Positions 1 through 12,263 of a stretch of DNA of 64,000 nt are shown here, piece by piece. How positions within the stretch are numbered: the first letter of the stretch is position 1; every line of letters starts with the position of its first letter. Origin of the DNA: Epiperipatus broadwayi. Taxonomy: Eukaryota; Onychophora; Udeonychophora; Euonychophora; Peripatidae. The stretch is taken from assembly GCA_028023455.1 (NCBI GenBank), contig JAQFVV010000949.1, positions 62,001 through 126,000 of the forward strand. The letters are read 5' to 3'. The translations under genes were made by a program, and so were the position numbers. The notes under the pieces were generated by a model. It did not search any database. It saw only the letters and a list, made by a program, of their open reading frames with translations, and was not told the DNA's origin.

Positions 1-261
1 TACACACACATATATTTATTTTATTTTAAATAAATGTAAAGAGGTTTTTTTTAGTTTTTAACATTTCTTCTTTTTCTTTAATACTTTTAAATTTTCTCAG
101 TTACACTCCCTCTTGGATAACTGCCTTTTCTTTTAATAAAACTAATTGTTCTAAATACACCCAGGTCTCATTTTATGGCAGATTTATTTAATGCAATTTT
201 GAAGTTATGTGGTTCATGTTTCTTCTTAATATCTTTGTATGTGGCTTTCTTTTATGCGATA
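1..261. other. A+T-rich DNA without a recognised feature
   Basis: This stretch has poly-T runs and no long reading frame or repeat that I can recognise. Confidence 0.5.
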
Positions 262-389
262 AAAATTATTAGATCAGAAGTTGAGCTCCGATAATGCACT
301 ATTACTTTAAATATTATAAATTTTGTGCACTCACACTCATATTTAAAGTAATAGTGCATTATTGGAGTTCGACTTCTCTCTAATAATTT
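262..389. repeat. Short foldback element (hairpin, ~50-bp arms)
   Basis: The left arm (262-314) and right arm (339-389) are near-perfect reverse complements. Both contain ATAATGCACTATTACTTTAA or its complement and differ at a few positions. The loop is about 24 bp. This is the shape of a small MITE or foldback insertion. I could not define a convincing target-site duplication in the surrounding A+T-rich sequence. Confidence 0.75.
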
Positions 390-655
390 CAATATTTTCA
401 GCACTTTATAATAGTACTGTAATAGATTTTATGCAATAAAGAAGTTCATAATTTACTTAAAATCAGGATTTCTTTATTTTATATATACACATTAAATTTT
501 TACAAGTTTATAATGTAAATCTGTTTAAATGTTATAGATGCCTATATTATGCATGTTGTTGTTTTTTTTGCATTTTAAATCACATTCTATTTTTGCTTTT
601 TAAAAAAAGAGTACATTATCAATTAATCATTTAGTGGCAAGTTTATTTTTAAAAG
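390..655. other. A+T-rich DNA without a recognised feature
   Basis: No coding or repeat signal is recognised here. Confidence 0.5.
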
Positions 656-871
656 GTGAGTTATAGTGGTGGGCACAATTAAATTTAACAATTCAAATCT
701 GATTTTTAATTATAATTAATAATTTAAAAATTACATAACATGATCTGAAATTAATGTGATGCAAAACAATGAAATTTGACTTTTAAACGGAATTGAAAAT
801 TAAAGACAAAAATAAGAATTTATTTTTTAATTGTTAGTTTTAATTAAATTTTGTCCAACAGTGGTGAGTTA
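656..871. mobile_element. hAT-like MITE, ~200 bp, with 8-bp target duplication
   Basis: An identical 8-bp direct repeat, GTGAGTTA, lies at 656-663 and 864-871. The enclosed 200 bp starts TAGTGGTGGGCACAAT and ends with the complement of CACTGTTGGACAAAAT, so imperfect terminal inverted repeats match at about 11 of 16 positions. An 8-bp duplication and CAGTGGTGGGC-like ends are characteristic of the hAT superfamily. The interior is A+T-rich and non-coding, so the element is non-autonomous. The assignment rests on the ends alone. Confidence 0.6.
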
Positions 872-3759
872 GTGTCTTTTTATTATCATAAGTCTAAGTT
901 CTTATTTTTATTTTAAACTTTTAGTTTACTCTAATGGAGAAGGAAAAAACACCCAAGAAAATGAATTTCTTTGGAAACAAAAATTTCAATTTTAGATTGC
1001 TTAGCGCAATCGGAAGGATCAACAGCAATTGGAAAACATTTATTTTATGTGAGACCACAATAAGAGCAATTAAAAAATGAAGTTGGCACTAGTTGTATTT
1101 CCTCTTGTGACAAATCTGATGTCTTACTAGTTTACAAATGAACTTATTTATCGTCAAATAGCGATAATAATTAAAATACTGTACATGTATGAAAAAATGA
1201 AAAATACTGTAAATTATGCATAAAAATATATTGTTTTGAATAAAATTAAATACTGTACTTAATTAATAAGTAAAAAAAGTTTGTCTTGTACCAATTTTTT
1301 TCAAATTTGAAATTTTTTATTAATCACATTTTATTTCCTTATTTTTTTGTGTGAATTTAAAAGTAATTTTACGTTGCTGCTTTGCTTTTATGCGATTTTT
1401 GAAAATTACAGTAACCTATCCACCATTTTTCAAGATAAGTTAAGTCTATTTTTGTGTGATTTCTTTTGTGCATGTTTTCTGAAAAACCTATCTACTGCAT
1501 AAAACGAGACCCAGGTGTATACTTTCTTAATTTATTCTAAAGTTTAGTTTTTGCCAAGTTAAATTTTCTTCCCCTCTATTAATTAATTTGTAAACATTAC
1601 TATTGACTTTTAGCAAACTGTTTTAAATTAATAATAAAAGCTCTTTAAACTTTTATAAATAACAACTCTCTCAACTTGTTCTGGCTTACATATTATTTAT
1701 TTATTAAAACCTTAATTTTCTTTTACAGAATTTATTTTGCAGTGATTTTATTTATTAGGATTTTAATTTTAAAATCTTTACGTTGTTTATAAAAATTTTT
1801 ATTTTTAACAATTGTAAATACAATTTTACATGGAGCGCTATTCATTAGTAGTGTGCTATATATAAGTGGCAAATTCAGAAAATTTGGACAATTAATAAAC
1901 ACATCCATTAATGTTAAACAAACATTTATAATATTTATGTATAGAACCTTGCATTTGTATCAAGAGTTACTTATATCACGTTTGAACATTGATCATAAAA
2001 ATATTAAGGTCATAGAGAATTCTAAATTCTTTGAGAAATGTATTGGGGAAGAGGAGATTGACTTTTCACTTATTGTTTAAATAATATTTTCCAGATTCTC
2101 TATAATATTTACTTCAGGTAATTAATAAATCATGCAAGAGATGTAAAATTCTCACTGACCTCAAAGGCATTATTCTTCAAAATGTTCAATTAGTTTTTAA
2201 TTATGATATACATATATGATATAAAGATTGCATTATCAAAATACCATGATATAGATATTTCAGTGATGTTTTTATCACTGTATTTTATAGTAGGAGAAGT
2301 AGTCTGCTTGATAGACTTATTTTGGAAAGTAACAGGTAGACACTCTTATAATAGTGGGAAAAGTGTTGTAAATAAAATTATTCACCTGTCTATGACATAG
2401 TTCTAATCATTTCTTATTTAGTTCTTATATTAAATATTGTTTTAATTTCATAAACTTCTTACCAAAACTTATAGATTTTTTTATGAAACTCAGGGCAGAT
2501 TGTTTTTTTTTGTAAACACTGTAGTCTTCAGATGTGAATTATCTGGCAGTAATTTATTTACATTGGTTTTGCATTTTTTAAATTATTTTTCATAATATTT
2601 GTTGCACCCTCTCATTAAGCAGTAATATATTTGGAAACATTGCTACTATCTCTTAGCATTCACATTAGAAACCAGTGACTTTGAAATAGTAAATTGGTTA
2701 TAAAAGACTTTACTTGTAAAAGTTATTTCAGTTTGGTATATATATATTAATCACTGTAGACTTTGATCCATTATACTTTTGGTTATATTTTTTTATTACA
2801 TCTGCCAATTATTTCAGTTAACATTAATTTAAAACAACAATGTATTCTAACAGGTTCTTTTATCTTTAGTAAATGCAGTCATCATTGATATCTTTTGACT
2901 CTTAAAATTAAATAATTCTTCATTCTAGAATATTAATGCTCCAGTATTTAGATCTCAACAATTTGAATTTTAGATTCTTAGATCATGCAATGTGGAGTCA
3001 TATTATAACAAGACTTTTATATATTTGTTAGTGTGCATTCTCATTTGCTTTTGTGTGTGTGTGAGTATTTAAGCATCACCTATTTTAAATATGAGCTAAA
3101 TTATAGTATGTTATTCAGAATCATAATTTAAATTAAACTTTTATGTCATACAGATGGAATAGCACATCTTTTAGAGTACTTTATTATCCAAATTTACTAC
3201 CCCATAATAAAATATAAGGATTTTCAATAATAACTTTCTAATAATTCCTTATTCAGTTATGATGCAAGCTACAAATAACTGAATTATTTTTCATTTTTGT
3301 GCATTTAGTATACTTTATATAATACTATAGTAGCCCCCAAATAATCTTCAAACAGCCAAAGAATTGTAGTAAAAAAATGTATTTTCTTTGAGAAGTGTGT
3401 TTTTCCTCCCCAATATAATAGTAAAATGATTTGGATTTAATATTATTATTCATCACCAGGTTCAAAACTTTTCATTGTCACTGCCCTTATCTGCTTTACA
3501 AATGATATTTAACAGCCTTTTAGTTATGTTGTAAATACATAAAATACTCAGTGAATAATTGTTTATAATTAATATTTTTATATAGAGATACAGAAAAGTA
3601 ACTCTATATATCCAAAACATTTTATAATTTATATAAAGAATATTTTTGATTGAAGTGAGAAACAAAATGTAATAAAAATGATTTAAAATCACTTGGATTT
3701 TGAAGAGAATATGATTATTTTTGGAAATAAATCCTAGAATTATGGAAAATGATACAAAA
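872..3759. other. A+T-rich non-coding DNA with a short TG run
   Basis: The short reading frames at 1853-2080, 2203-2400 and 3462-3692 (minus) have low-complexity Ile/Tyr/Phe/Leu/Lys composition and match no family I recognise. A short TG microsatellite lies at about 3050-3064. I see no exon, promoter or repeat that I can defend. Confidence 0.5.
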
Positions 3760-4205
3760 CCTATTTTAAGAAAATGAAAATATAAAACTAAAGGTTAAAT
3801 ACTACTAGTTATCAATGCCTTTGTCAAATTATTAATGTAAATAGAAATATAATGGATGAAAGTAAACACAGAATTAAACTTGCATGAAATGTTTTGATTG
3901 GGAAAAAAGAAGTTAAATCATGTCTAGATTTCCATTCTTAATATGGAGACTATAAGTTATGTTGCATAGTCTGCAATTTCTTCTATTGTATCCAAGTTAA
4001 TTAGAATAAACATGGACTAATCCAAAAGAAATGTGAAAATGAGAAAACATATTATTCATATCATTGAAAAAATTAATTGACTGAAATGGACCTGAGATGT
4101 GATTTTGTTATAACGTTGACAATACAAGGGCAATTGGCATCTTATGTTTGATCTCACGAGACCATATGTTAGGTGACTGAAGGAAAATAAGAGAAATTTT
4201 GTAAT
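3760..4205 (+). pseudogene. RTE-type LINE relic (post-RT region)
   Basis: This is a degenerate internal fragment of the RTE family seen complete at 10.3-12.26 kb. Around 3795-3890 the DNA aligns with 11665-11755 of that copy, the stretch encoding the NSYKYLG...INTDGSIMDEINHRIKL region just after the reverse transcriptase core. Around 4125-4165 a frame reads AIGILCLISRDH, matching TIEILNWIPRDC of the other copy's C-terminal GHIARR-type segment. The spacing between the two anchors is similar in both copies. Frameshifts and stops are frequent, so this is an old fragment without function. Confidence 0.6.
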
Positions 4206-5189
4206 GTTGAAAAGAGAAGTTTTTAATCAAAAGTACTCATTAGTAATAATTGAAAATGAATATATTATCAACATTTTTCTAATTGATATTTATATATGTG
4301 GAGAGAGAACTACAAAGAGTAACAGATATAAAATAGATATAAAATACTTGGTTTGTATGTACTTTCAAATAACATTACCTTAGCGGGGTGAAATTTTGTC
4401 CTTCCGTGCAGAAAAAAAAATTGTCTTTTAACAGTTTTTTATAACGATTTTTTCTTCCTACATATTGCTTTTTTTTTTATATAGTTTACAGCTATAATCA
4501 AAAAAAATTCAATCTATATATATTTAAAAATAAAATGTTATGTTAAGCGTCAAACTTTCGATGCTAGGGGGTTGTTAATTCTTTTAATTCCTTAATCTTT
4601 TATTATCATCATAATGTTTAAATTTTTAATTACCATTTCCATTCATTTATATGCAAATCTACTTTAGGGCATCACAAAAATTAATTAGCATAGGATATTA
4701 GAAGTTAATAGTTTGAAGGGGGAGGTCTCTTATCTAAAACGAGCTGCATTTTTAATTGCATTGTTAATGAATTATTTCTCAGTTTTATGGAAATCATTTG
4801 TTGTTTGGTAATTTTACTAATTGTGAATTAAATATGAGGAGGTGGAGACTAGTGGAAAATTGCAGGTGTGGAACTGCTAATATGAGCTTTTGGAGAACTA
4901 AATCACTGCATTATAATTGTTAATGATATGTTAAAAAAAATTTAACCAATTTTAATTAGTAAGATCTGTTTAAAGTAGTCTTTGCTTTTTAATTTTGGTT
5001 TCAGTGTAACCAAATTAGATTCTTTTAAAAATAAAGATATAATTTTATCCACATATAAATTGATTTTTTTTCTAATAAAAGGAATTAATTTAGATCATTG
5101 ATGTTTTCTATATATAATGTAAAAATAATAAATTTTCTCGTACAGATAAAGAGTAGTTATATAAACTCAAAAAAACTAATCAATAAGTA
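4206..5189. other. A+T-rich DNA without a recognised feature
   Basis: No open frame or repeat is recognised apart from homopolymer T and A runs near 4410-4505. Confidence 0.5.
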
Positions 5190-5636
5190 ATATATAGGGT
5201 ATATGAGCACAGACTTTCACACGACCCACTTCTCTCCACTCCATCTCATAACACTGATACACTTGAACACATATATGTCGAAAAGATAAATAATCACCAA
5301 TATACATATTTCATGCTAAGCCAGCAATCATCAGTTGGTCCAGATTACCATTGGATGGACAGTTGAAGAGTTGGAGTCTGTAGTGGATTGAAATCTGTTC
5401 ATTAAAGTATGAAGATTGGTTATCTTAATATATATATATATCTGACCACTTATTGCAGCATATATGTATAGATATGATAACCCGGACCAACGGATGATTG
5501 CTGGATTAGCATAAAATATGTATATTGTTGATTATTTATCTTTTCGACATATATGTGTTCAAGTGTATCAGTGTTATGAGATGTAGTGGAGAGTTGTGGG
5601 TCGTGTGAAAGTCTGTACTCATATACCCTATATTAT
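5190..5636. mobile_element. Foldback element FB1, copy 1 (~160-bp arms)
   Basis: The left arm (about 5190-5348) and right arm (about 5478-5636) are reverse complements with scattered mismatches. The arms carry the motifs GGGTATATGAG at the outer ends and CCAGCAATCATC / GATGATTGCTGG near the inner ends. The ~130-bp loop contains a short TA run. An 11-bp direct repeat, AATAAGTAATA, lies at 5182-5192 and again at 5684-5694 and could be a target-site duplication. The arm sequence recurs in the array at 19.0-20.3 kb, so this is a dispersed family. No coding capacity is visible. Confidence 0.8.
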
Positions 5637-7527
5637 ATATATATATTGATATAGGTATATAATAAACCTGTATTTCAGTTATTAATAAGTAATAATAAAT
5701 GAGAGGAGAGAGATTTATACAAATAAATATTGTGAGTGAAATATTACTCCTTTCTCTTAATAGCGTGATTGTATTTCGGGGGAAATATTTAATTTCCTAA
5801 TCCTCTTCTTATTTTCTATTTATTTTAATTTCTGTATATATATATACTGATTTGAAATTGATATTTTTCAAACCCATACTCTTTTTTTATAATATATATG
5901 TCATTGTATTAAGTTCAGAAAAAACCTTAACCTTTCTAAGCCTTCATAATGTTTATATAAAATAATGATGATATCTTTCCTGATTATATATATATACAAA
6001 AAGTTTTAAAAACTCGCTAAAAATATTGTGTTTTTATTTTTATGGTGCCTTTTGATTTGGAATAGAGGAAGTTAGCAATATGCTATTCCTATTATAGTAA
6101 TTTTTTTAAAAGAAATTAAAGATAATGATAATTTATTTGAAATGTTTCAACTTTTAAGTTAGAATTTTATGTTAATTAATAATCATTTTGAGATCAAAGT
6201 TTTCTCTTAGCAATTCAAGAAGTTACTAAATCCAATAATTTTAAACAGAATGAGTATTAATGATAAATTATACTGCATTTGCAATATGTTTGGTATTCAC
6301 TTTATTACAAGAAAAAGGCTTAAAATGTAATATATCAATAAATTTCTATATTGTGAATTGATGGGTGTTACCTTTAATGCTAATGAAGTCTTTCTAAAAT
6401 CCTTTTCATCAAATAAGATTTAGAACAAATGGATCAATGTAAAGAGTTTGCCCTTATAATCCAGTGAACAATCATCCGAAATTTTATATAGTGCAAGTGT
6501 ATATAATTTTTAAAAAGAATTTTGATTTTTTTTTTTTTTTTAAATTACATGATTTATATCATTGCAATGAGTTGATGCATGTATATTAAAATTTTCATCA
6601 GATTATTTCAATATTTGTTTTATTTTGCTTTGATAATTTTTAAACTACTCAATATAAATTCTATATGTAATAAAGCAAATGGTCTTATGATTCATATATT
6701 TGATTATTAACTTTTTAATGCTATAAATCTCATTATGTTATTTAATGAAAGCCTATTTTTATCATAAAACTTGTACATTGTATTTTATTTGTGAAGGACA
6801 AATTATTTTTAACTCTAAAAATGCTAAATCCATTCAATAACTTAATAGTATAAAGAAAAATTAAGCTAAAGATGAAATCAATACATGATACAACTTTCAC
6901 TTATAATAAAGATTGTATAATATGTCAAGCATGTTTTTATTATCAGTACTTGTACATTTACGTGATTAGCCTAGACTATCCTGGAAATTATTTTATCTTT
7001 CATCCAAGAATACACAGTCATCTACAGATTAGATATATTTTATTATTAATAAGCTATCTGAAGAAAAAATAATCTTGCAAAGAGACTCCTTATCTACATG
7101 AAAAAAAATCACTTAGCTTTAATCTGGAGAAGTTTAAATAATAGATATGGCAGGCTAATACTATCTTTATTCACTATATTTTGAAATTAATATGAAGATA
7201 ATAAGACATTTTATACAATAAAAATGTCAGAAAAAATGCAATGACAAGAAATGAGTAGCCTTTTTTTTATTCCTTGTAATTTTAATGGATATAGTTTTTT
7301 TATGATTTTGCCTTTTTTTTTAATGTTGATATCTAGTCTCTTAAATCATTAAATTCTACTATTTTGTAAGTATTCTTATTACTTAATTTTTTATTATAGC
7401 AATATTCTATAGTTGTATAATAGCATCTTTATATTATTAACACTTATGTTTCTGTAAATATTAAATATTAATCTGTAATTGGAGTTAACTCAGAATTTTT
7501 CAGAAACTGTAATTCATAAAATCTGAA
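5637..7527. other. A+T-rich DNA without a recognised feature
   Basis: TA-rich runs lie near 5637-5650 and 5835-5850. The frame at 6872-7072 is short and biased in composition. I see no recognisable element. Confidence 0.5.
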
Positions 7528-8100
7528 CTTATTAAAAACACTAATGTAATACAGAGAGCATATCAATAGCTTAAACAAGCTTTTAATTGATAAGTACAGT
7601 ATGAGAAAATATTGAAAATCTTTATCCAGAACCTTCCCATCTCCAGACCAACTGATTTCGAGCTTATGGTTCACATCAATGGAGAGCTAGAATATTCAGA
7701 TACTAGATCTAAAATATCAACTCAGCACTTATTTCATATGTAATATTTAAGTAGAAACTCTGAAAATTTTGGACATGAAAATGTCTTTAAAACCAGTTAT
7801 CTAATTTAAATAGCTATATGGGACTGAACTAAATTCAGATCCACCATTCATGTCCGAAAATTTCAGAGTTTCTACTTAAATATTACATATGAAATAAATG
7901 CTGGGTTTTGAGTTGATATTTTAGATCTAGTATCCGAATATTCTAGCTCTCCACTGACGTGAGCCATAAGCTCGAAACCAGTTGGTCTGGAGATGGGAAG
8001 TTCTGGATAGAGATTTTAAATATTTTCTCATACCGCACTTATCAATTAAGAGCTTGTTTGAACTATTGGTACACTCTCTGTATTACATTTTTGTTAAACC
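7528..8100. mobile_element. Long palindrome / foldback MITE FB2 (~250-bp arms)
   Basis: The left arm (about 7528-7779) and right arm (about 7847-8100) are reverse complements over roughly 250 bp with few mismatches, around a ~67-bp loop. Matching landmarks include CCAGACCAACTG / CAGTTGGTCTGG, TAGATCTAAAATATCAACTC and its complement, and TTTAAGTAGAAACTCTGAAA and its complement. The inner sequence GAAACCAGTTGGTCTGGAGA resembles GAAACTAGTCTGGGGATA in the foldback element at 32.5-33.0 kb, so the two may be one family. It ends 20 bp before the 597-bp tandem array. No reading frame spans it. Confidence 0.85.
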
Positions 8101-8119
8101 TAATGTCACATTATATATG

Positions 8120-10508
8120 ACTTGCTTTTTTAATTATTAAAAACACTAATATAATTTTTCATTAATTTAAAATTTGGTGGTGTTGTTTTTTTTACTATCT
8201 TCCCTGCTATTTATTGCATTTGTGTTTTATATAAATTTGTTTTCAGCTATTTTATTGTAAATTAATATATTTTTAATGCATCACTAGATTGAAAATATAA
8301 ATTTATTTTTTGAGTCTTGACATCTTGCTATGAGAAAACAATATAAATATGGGAAGTTGCAAGATAACTTGTGTTTAACTTTGTTAAGATTTCAAAATAT
8401 TGATGTTAAAACTTGACCATATATAAAATTTAGACTGGAAGAGGATGCAAATTCACTCCCATTCCACAAAAGCATACCAAATTTTAAAAATTCTTAAGGA
8501 TCTTGTAAATAATCAAATATTGATTGTTGTTTTTAACTTAAGTTATGATACACTTTTAAAAACTACAACAAAGATAGCTGGTAGAAAAAAGCAGCAATTG
8601 GCCAATAAAATTTCCACTGAGACTAGAGAATTTATGAAGAAAAGAAGGAATATGAAGATATACAAAAATGATCCATCAAAAAGGATTGAATATCTTGAAT
8701 TTTGTAAAATGGTATGACTTGCTTTTTTAATTATTAAAAACACTAATATAATTTTTCATTAATTTAAAATTTGGTGGTGGTGTTTTTTTTACTATCTTCC
8801 CTGCTATTTATTGCATTTGTGTTTTATATAAATTTGTTTTCAGCTATTTTATTGTAAATTAATATATTTTTAATGCATCACTAGATTGAAAATATAAATT
8901 TATTTTTTGAGTCTTGACATCTTGCTATGAGAAAACAATATAAATATGGGAAGTTGCAAGATAACTTGTGTTTAACTTTGGTAAGATTTCAAAATATTGA
9001 TGTTAAAACTTGACCATATATAAAATTTAGACTGGAAGAGGATGCAAATTCACTCCCATTCCACAAAAGCATACCAAATTTTAAAAATTCTTAAGGATCT
9101 TGTAAATAATCAAATATTGATTGTTGTTTTTAACTTAAGTTATGATACACTTTTAAAAACTACAACAAAGATAGCTGGTAGAAAAAAGCAGCAATTGGCC
9201 AATAAAATTTCCACTGAGACTAGAGAATTTATGAAGAAAAGAAGGAATATGAAGATATACAAAAATGATCCATCAAAAAGGATTGAATATCTTGAATTTT
9301 GTAAAATGGTATGACTTGCTTTTTTAATTATTAAAAACACTAATATAATTTTTCATTAATTTAAAATTTGGTGTTGTTGTTTTTTTTTACTATCTTCCCT
9401 GCTATTTATTGCATTTGTGTTTTATATAAATTTGTTTTCAGCTATTTTATTGTAAATTAATATATTTTTAATGCATCACTAGATTGAAAATATAAATTTA
9501 TTTTTTGAGTCTTGACATCTTGCTATGAGAAAACAATATAAATATGGGAAGTTGCAAGATAACTTGTGTTTAACTTTGGTAAGATTTCAAAATATTGATG
9601 TTAAAACTTGACCATATATAAAATTTAGACTGGAAGAGGATGCAAATTCACTCCCATTCCACAAAAGCATACCAAATTTTAAAAATTCTTAAGGATCTTG
9701 TAAATAATCAAATATTGATTGTTGTTTTTAACTTAAGTTATGATACACTTTTAAAAACTACAACAAAGATAGCTGGTAGAAAAAAGCAGCAATTGGCCAA
9801 TAAAATTTCCACTGAGACTAGAGAATTTATGAAGAAAAGAAGGAATATGAAGATATACAAAAATGATCCATCAAAAAGGATTGAATATCTTGAATTTTGT
9901 AAAATGGTATGACTTGCTTTTTTAATTATTAAAAACACTAATATAATTTTTCATTAATTTAAAATTTGGTGGTGGTGTTTTTTTTACTATCTTCCCTGCT
10001 ATTTATTGCATTTGTGTTTTATATAAATTTGTTTTCAGCTATTTTATTGTAAATTAATATATTTTTAATGCATCACTAGATTGAAAATATAAATTTATTT
10101 TTTGAGTCTTGACATCTTGCTATGAGAAAACAATATAAATATGGGAAGTTGCAAGATAACTTGTGTTTAACTTTGGTAAGATTTCAAAATATTGATGTTA
10201 AAACTTGACCATATATAAAATTTAGACTGGAAGAGGATGCAAATTCACTCCCATTCCACAAAAGCATACCAAATTTTAAAAATTCTTAAGGATCTTGTAA
10301 ATAATCAAATATTGATTGTTGTTTTTAACTTAAGTTATGATACACTTTTAAAAACTACAACAAAGATAGCTGGTAGAAAAAAGCAGCAATTGGCCAATAA
10401 AATTTCCACTGAGACTAGAGAATTTATGAAGAAAAGAAGGAATATGAAGATATACAAAAATGATCCATCAAAAAGGATTGAATATCTTGAATTTTGTAAA
10501 ATGGTATG
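8120..10508 (+). repeat. Four tandem 597/598-bp units
   Basis: The units are 8120-8716, 8717-9313, 9314-9911 and 9912-10508. They are nearly identical. The differences I see are mainly a GGT/GTT and poly-T slippage tract and one G/T change near AACTTTG(T/G)TAAG, where the first unit differs from the other three. Each unit holds ~300 bp of non-coding A+T-rich DNA followed by the start of an RTE-like frame (MQIHSHSTKAYQ... to ...EFCKMV). In units 1-3 that frame stops at GTATGA on the unit border. In unit 4 it continues into the LINE. The sequence TATG precedes the first unit (8116-8119) and ends every unit, so it is the join. The near identity implies very recent amplification or an assembly artefact. 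Confidence 0.95.
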
Positions 10509-12263
10509 GAAAAGAGTTGAAAATGATATAAGAAAGTATAACTGTGAACTAGCAAGGAAAGCTGTAGAAGAAAATAAAAGTCTCAAGAATGTAAAACAAC
10601 ATTTTGGTATTGGTAGGAAATGTATATTTGCAATAAGAAAAAAAGATGGAATTATTACTAAAAAGAGAGAGGACATCATGAAATGGGTAGAAGACTTTTA
10701 TCAAGAATTATATAGTAATAAAGAACAAGTACCTCCTATATCTATTACATCTTCTGAATTGCCCAGAATTTTAAATGAAGAAGTGAAACATGCAATTAAA
10801 TGTATGAAGAAAGGAAAGGCTCCAGGTAATGATGGAATTATAATTGATATATTAAAAGAAGCAGGTAAAGAAATATAATTTTTTTAGCAAAGTTTTATAC
10901 CAAATGTCTCAATGATAAAGATGTACCAGATGATTGAAAGAATGCAGTAATAATATTAATATTTTAAAAAGGTGATAAAGAAGATATTAGAAATTACAGA
11001 CCTATCAGCCTTTTATCAGTTTTATACAAAATTTTTACAAATATAATTACAACTCGTCTACAGAAAACATTGGATTTTCACCAACCAAGAGAACAAGCTG
11101 GATTTAAAAGTGGTTTTAGTACAGTAGATCATATCCAGGTATTGAGAGAAGTTTATAAAAAGGACAAATGAATATGAGTTGCCATTATATTTTGGATTTG
11201 TAGATTATGGAAAGGCATTTGATTCTATAAACATTTCTTCAGTGATTAAAGCATTGGATCATCAAGGTATAGATCCAGAAAATTTTCATATTTTAAAGAA
11301 TATTTATAAAAATACAACAGCAACAATTAGATTACATAATGATACTGGGAAAGTCAACATTGAGAAAGATGTAAGACAAGGTGACTCCATATCTCCAAAA
11401 CTTTTTACAGCTGTGTTGCAAGAAGCATTTTTTGGATTAAAATGGGAAACTAAATGAGTGAAAATAAATGGAGATTATTTAAGTCATTTAGATTTTGCAG
11501 ATGATATAGTTTTTTTTGCAAATAATGCTTCAGAGCTGCAGGAAATGTTGCAGGAGTTATCAAATGAAAGTAGGACTAAAGATAAATGTTAAAAAGACTA
11601 AAGTAATGTTTAATCGATTTGCTGAAAATATGAAAATAAAGATTATGATGAATTAGAAGAAGTTAACAGTTACAAATACCTTGGTCAGATTATTAATACA
11701 GATGGAAGCATAATGGATGAAATTAATCATAGAATTAAACTTGTTTGGAATGCTTTTGGTAGAAATAACTTGATATTAAAAGGAAATATGCCTATGTGTT
11801 TGAAAAGGAAGTTTTTAACAAATGTGTTTGACCAGTTTTTACTTATGGATCTGAGACTTGGACACTTAATAGAAGAGCAATGAAGAGACTCCAGACTGCT
11901 CAGAGAAGTATGGAGAGATGCATGTTGGGAGTAACAAGAAGAGATCGAAAACGCAATGTATGGGTAAGAGAATAAACAGGTGTTACTGACCTCATTGAAC
12001 AAATTAAAGATTGAAGTGGAGTTGGGCTGGACATATTGCTAGAAGAGATGATAATAAGTGGACAATTGAAATCTTAAACTGGATTCCAAGAGATTGTAAA
12101 AGACCCAGAAAGAGACCACATGTGATATGGATGGATGAAATAAGAAAATGTGCAGGGATGATGTGGAGAAGAGAAGCTAAAGATCGGAGAAGATGGATTA
12201 AACTTGGAGAGACTTTAATCTTGCAATCGATTGTTAATGGTTGATGATGGTGATGATGATGAC
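10237..12263 (+). mobile_element. 5'-truncated RTE LINE copy 1
   Basis: The element extends from the tandem array to a (TGA)-rich 3' end, GATGATGGTGATGATGATGA, at about 12242-12262. A short trinucleotide-repeat tail of this kind is typical of RTE elements. The first ~260 bp of the recognisable element are included in the 597-bp tandem units upstream, so the duplication happened after insertion. It is the best-preserved of five RTE copies in the window (others at 3.76, 20.94, 31.2 and 40.1 kb). Confidence 0.88.
10345..12244 (+). pseudogene. RTE-type LINE ORF: reverse transcriptase and C-terminal domain (broken)
   Basis: This is the polyprotein of an RTE-clade non-LTR retrotransposon, which copies its RNA into DNA at a nicked target. 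The frame from 10237 reads through the pre-RT linker (AGRKKQQLANKISTETREF) to RT motif KKGKAPGNDGIIIDILKEAG, then stops at 10876. Shifted frames continue with RNYRPISLLSVLYKIFTNII, then FVDYGKAFDSI (catalytic Asp region, frame 11179-11457), VRQGDSISPKLF and LDFADDIVFF (catalytic FADD, ~11488-11517). NSYKYLGQIINTDG follows, and the frame 12011-12244 carries SWAGHIARRDDNKW...RRWIKLGET. The endonuclease is absent, so the element is 5'-truncated. Several frameshifts and in-frame stops make it inactive, although the catalytic residues that can be seen are kept. Confidence 0.9.

Noticed and set aside
8543-10679. Minus-strand frames repeated at 8543, 9140, 9738 and 10335
   Set aside because: They are antisense shadows of the RTE frame in the 597-bp units, with no independent support.
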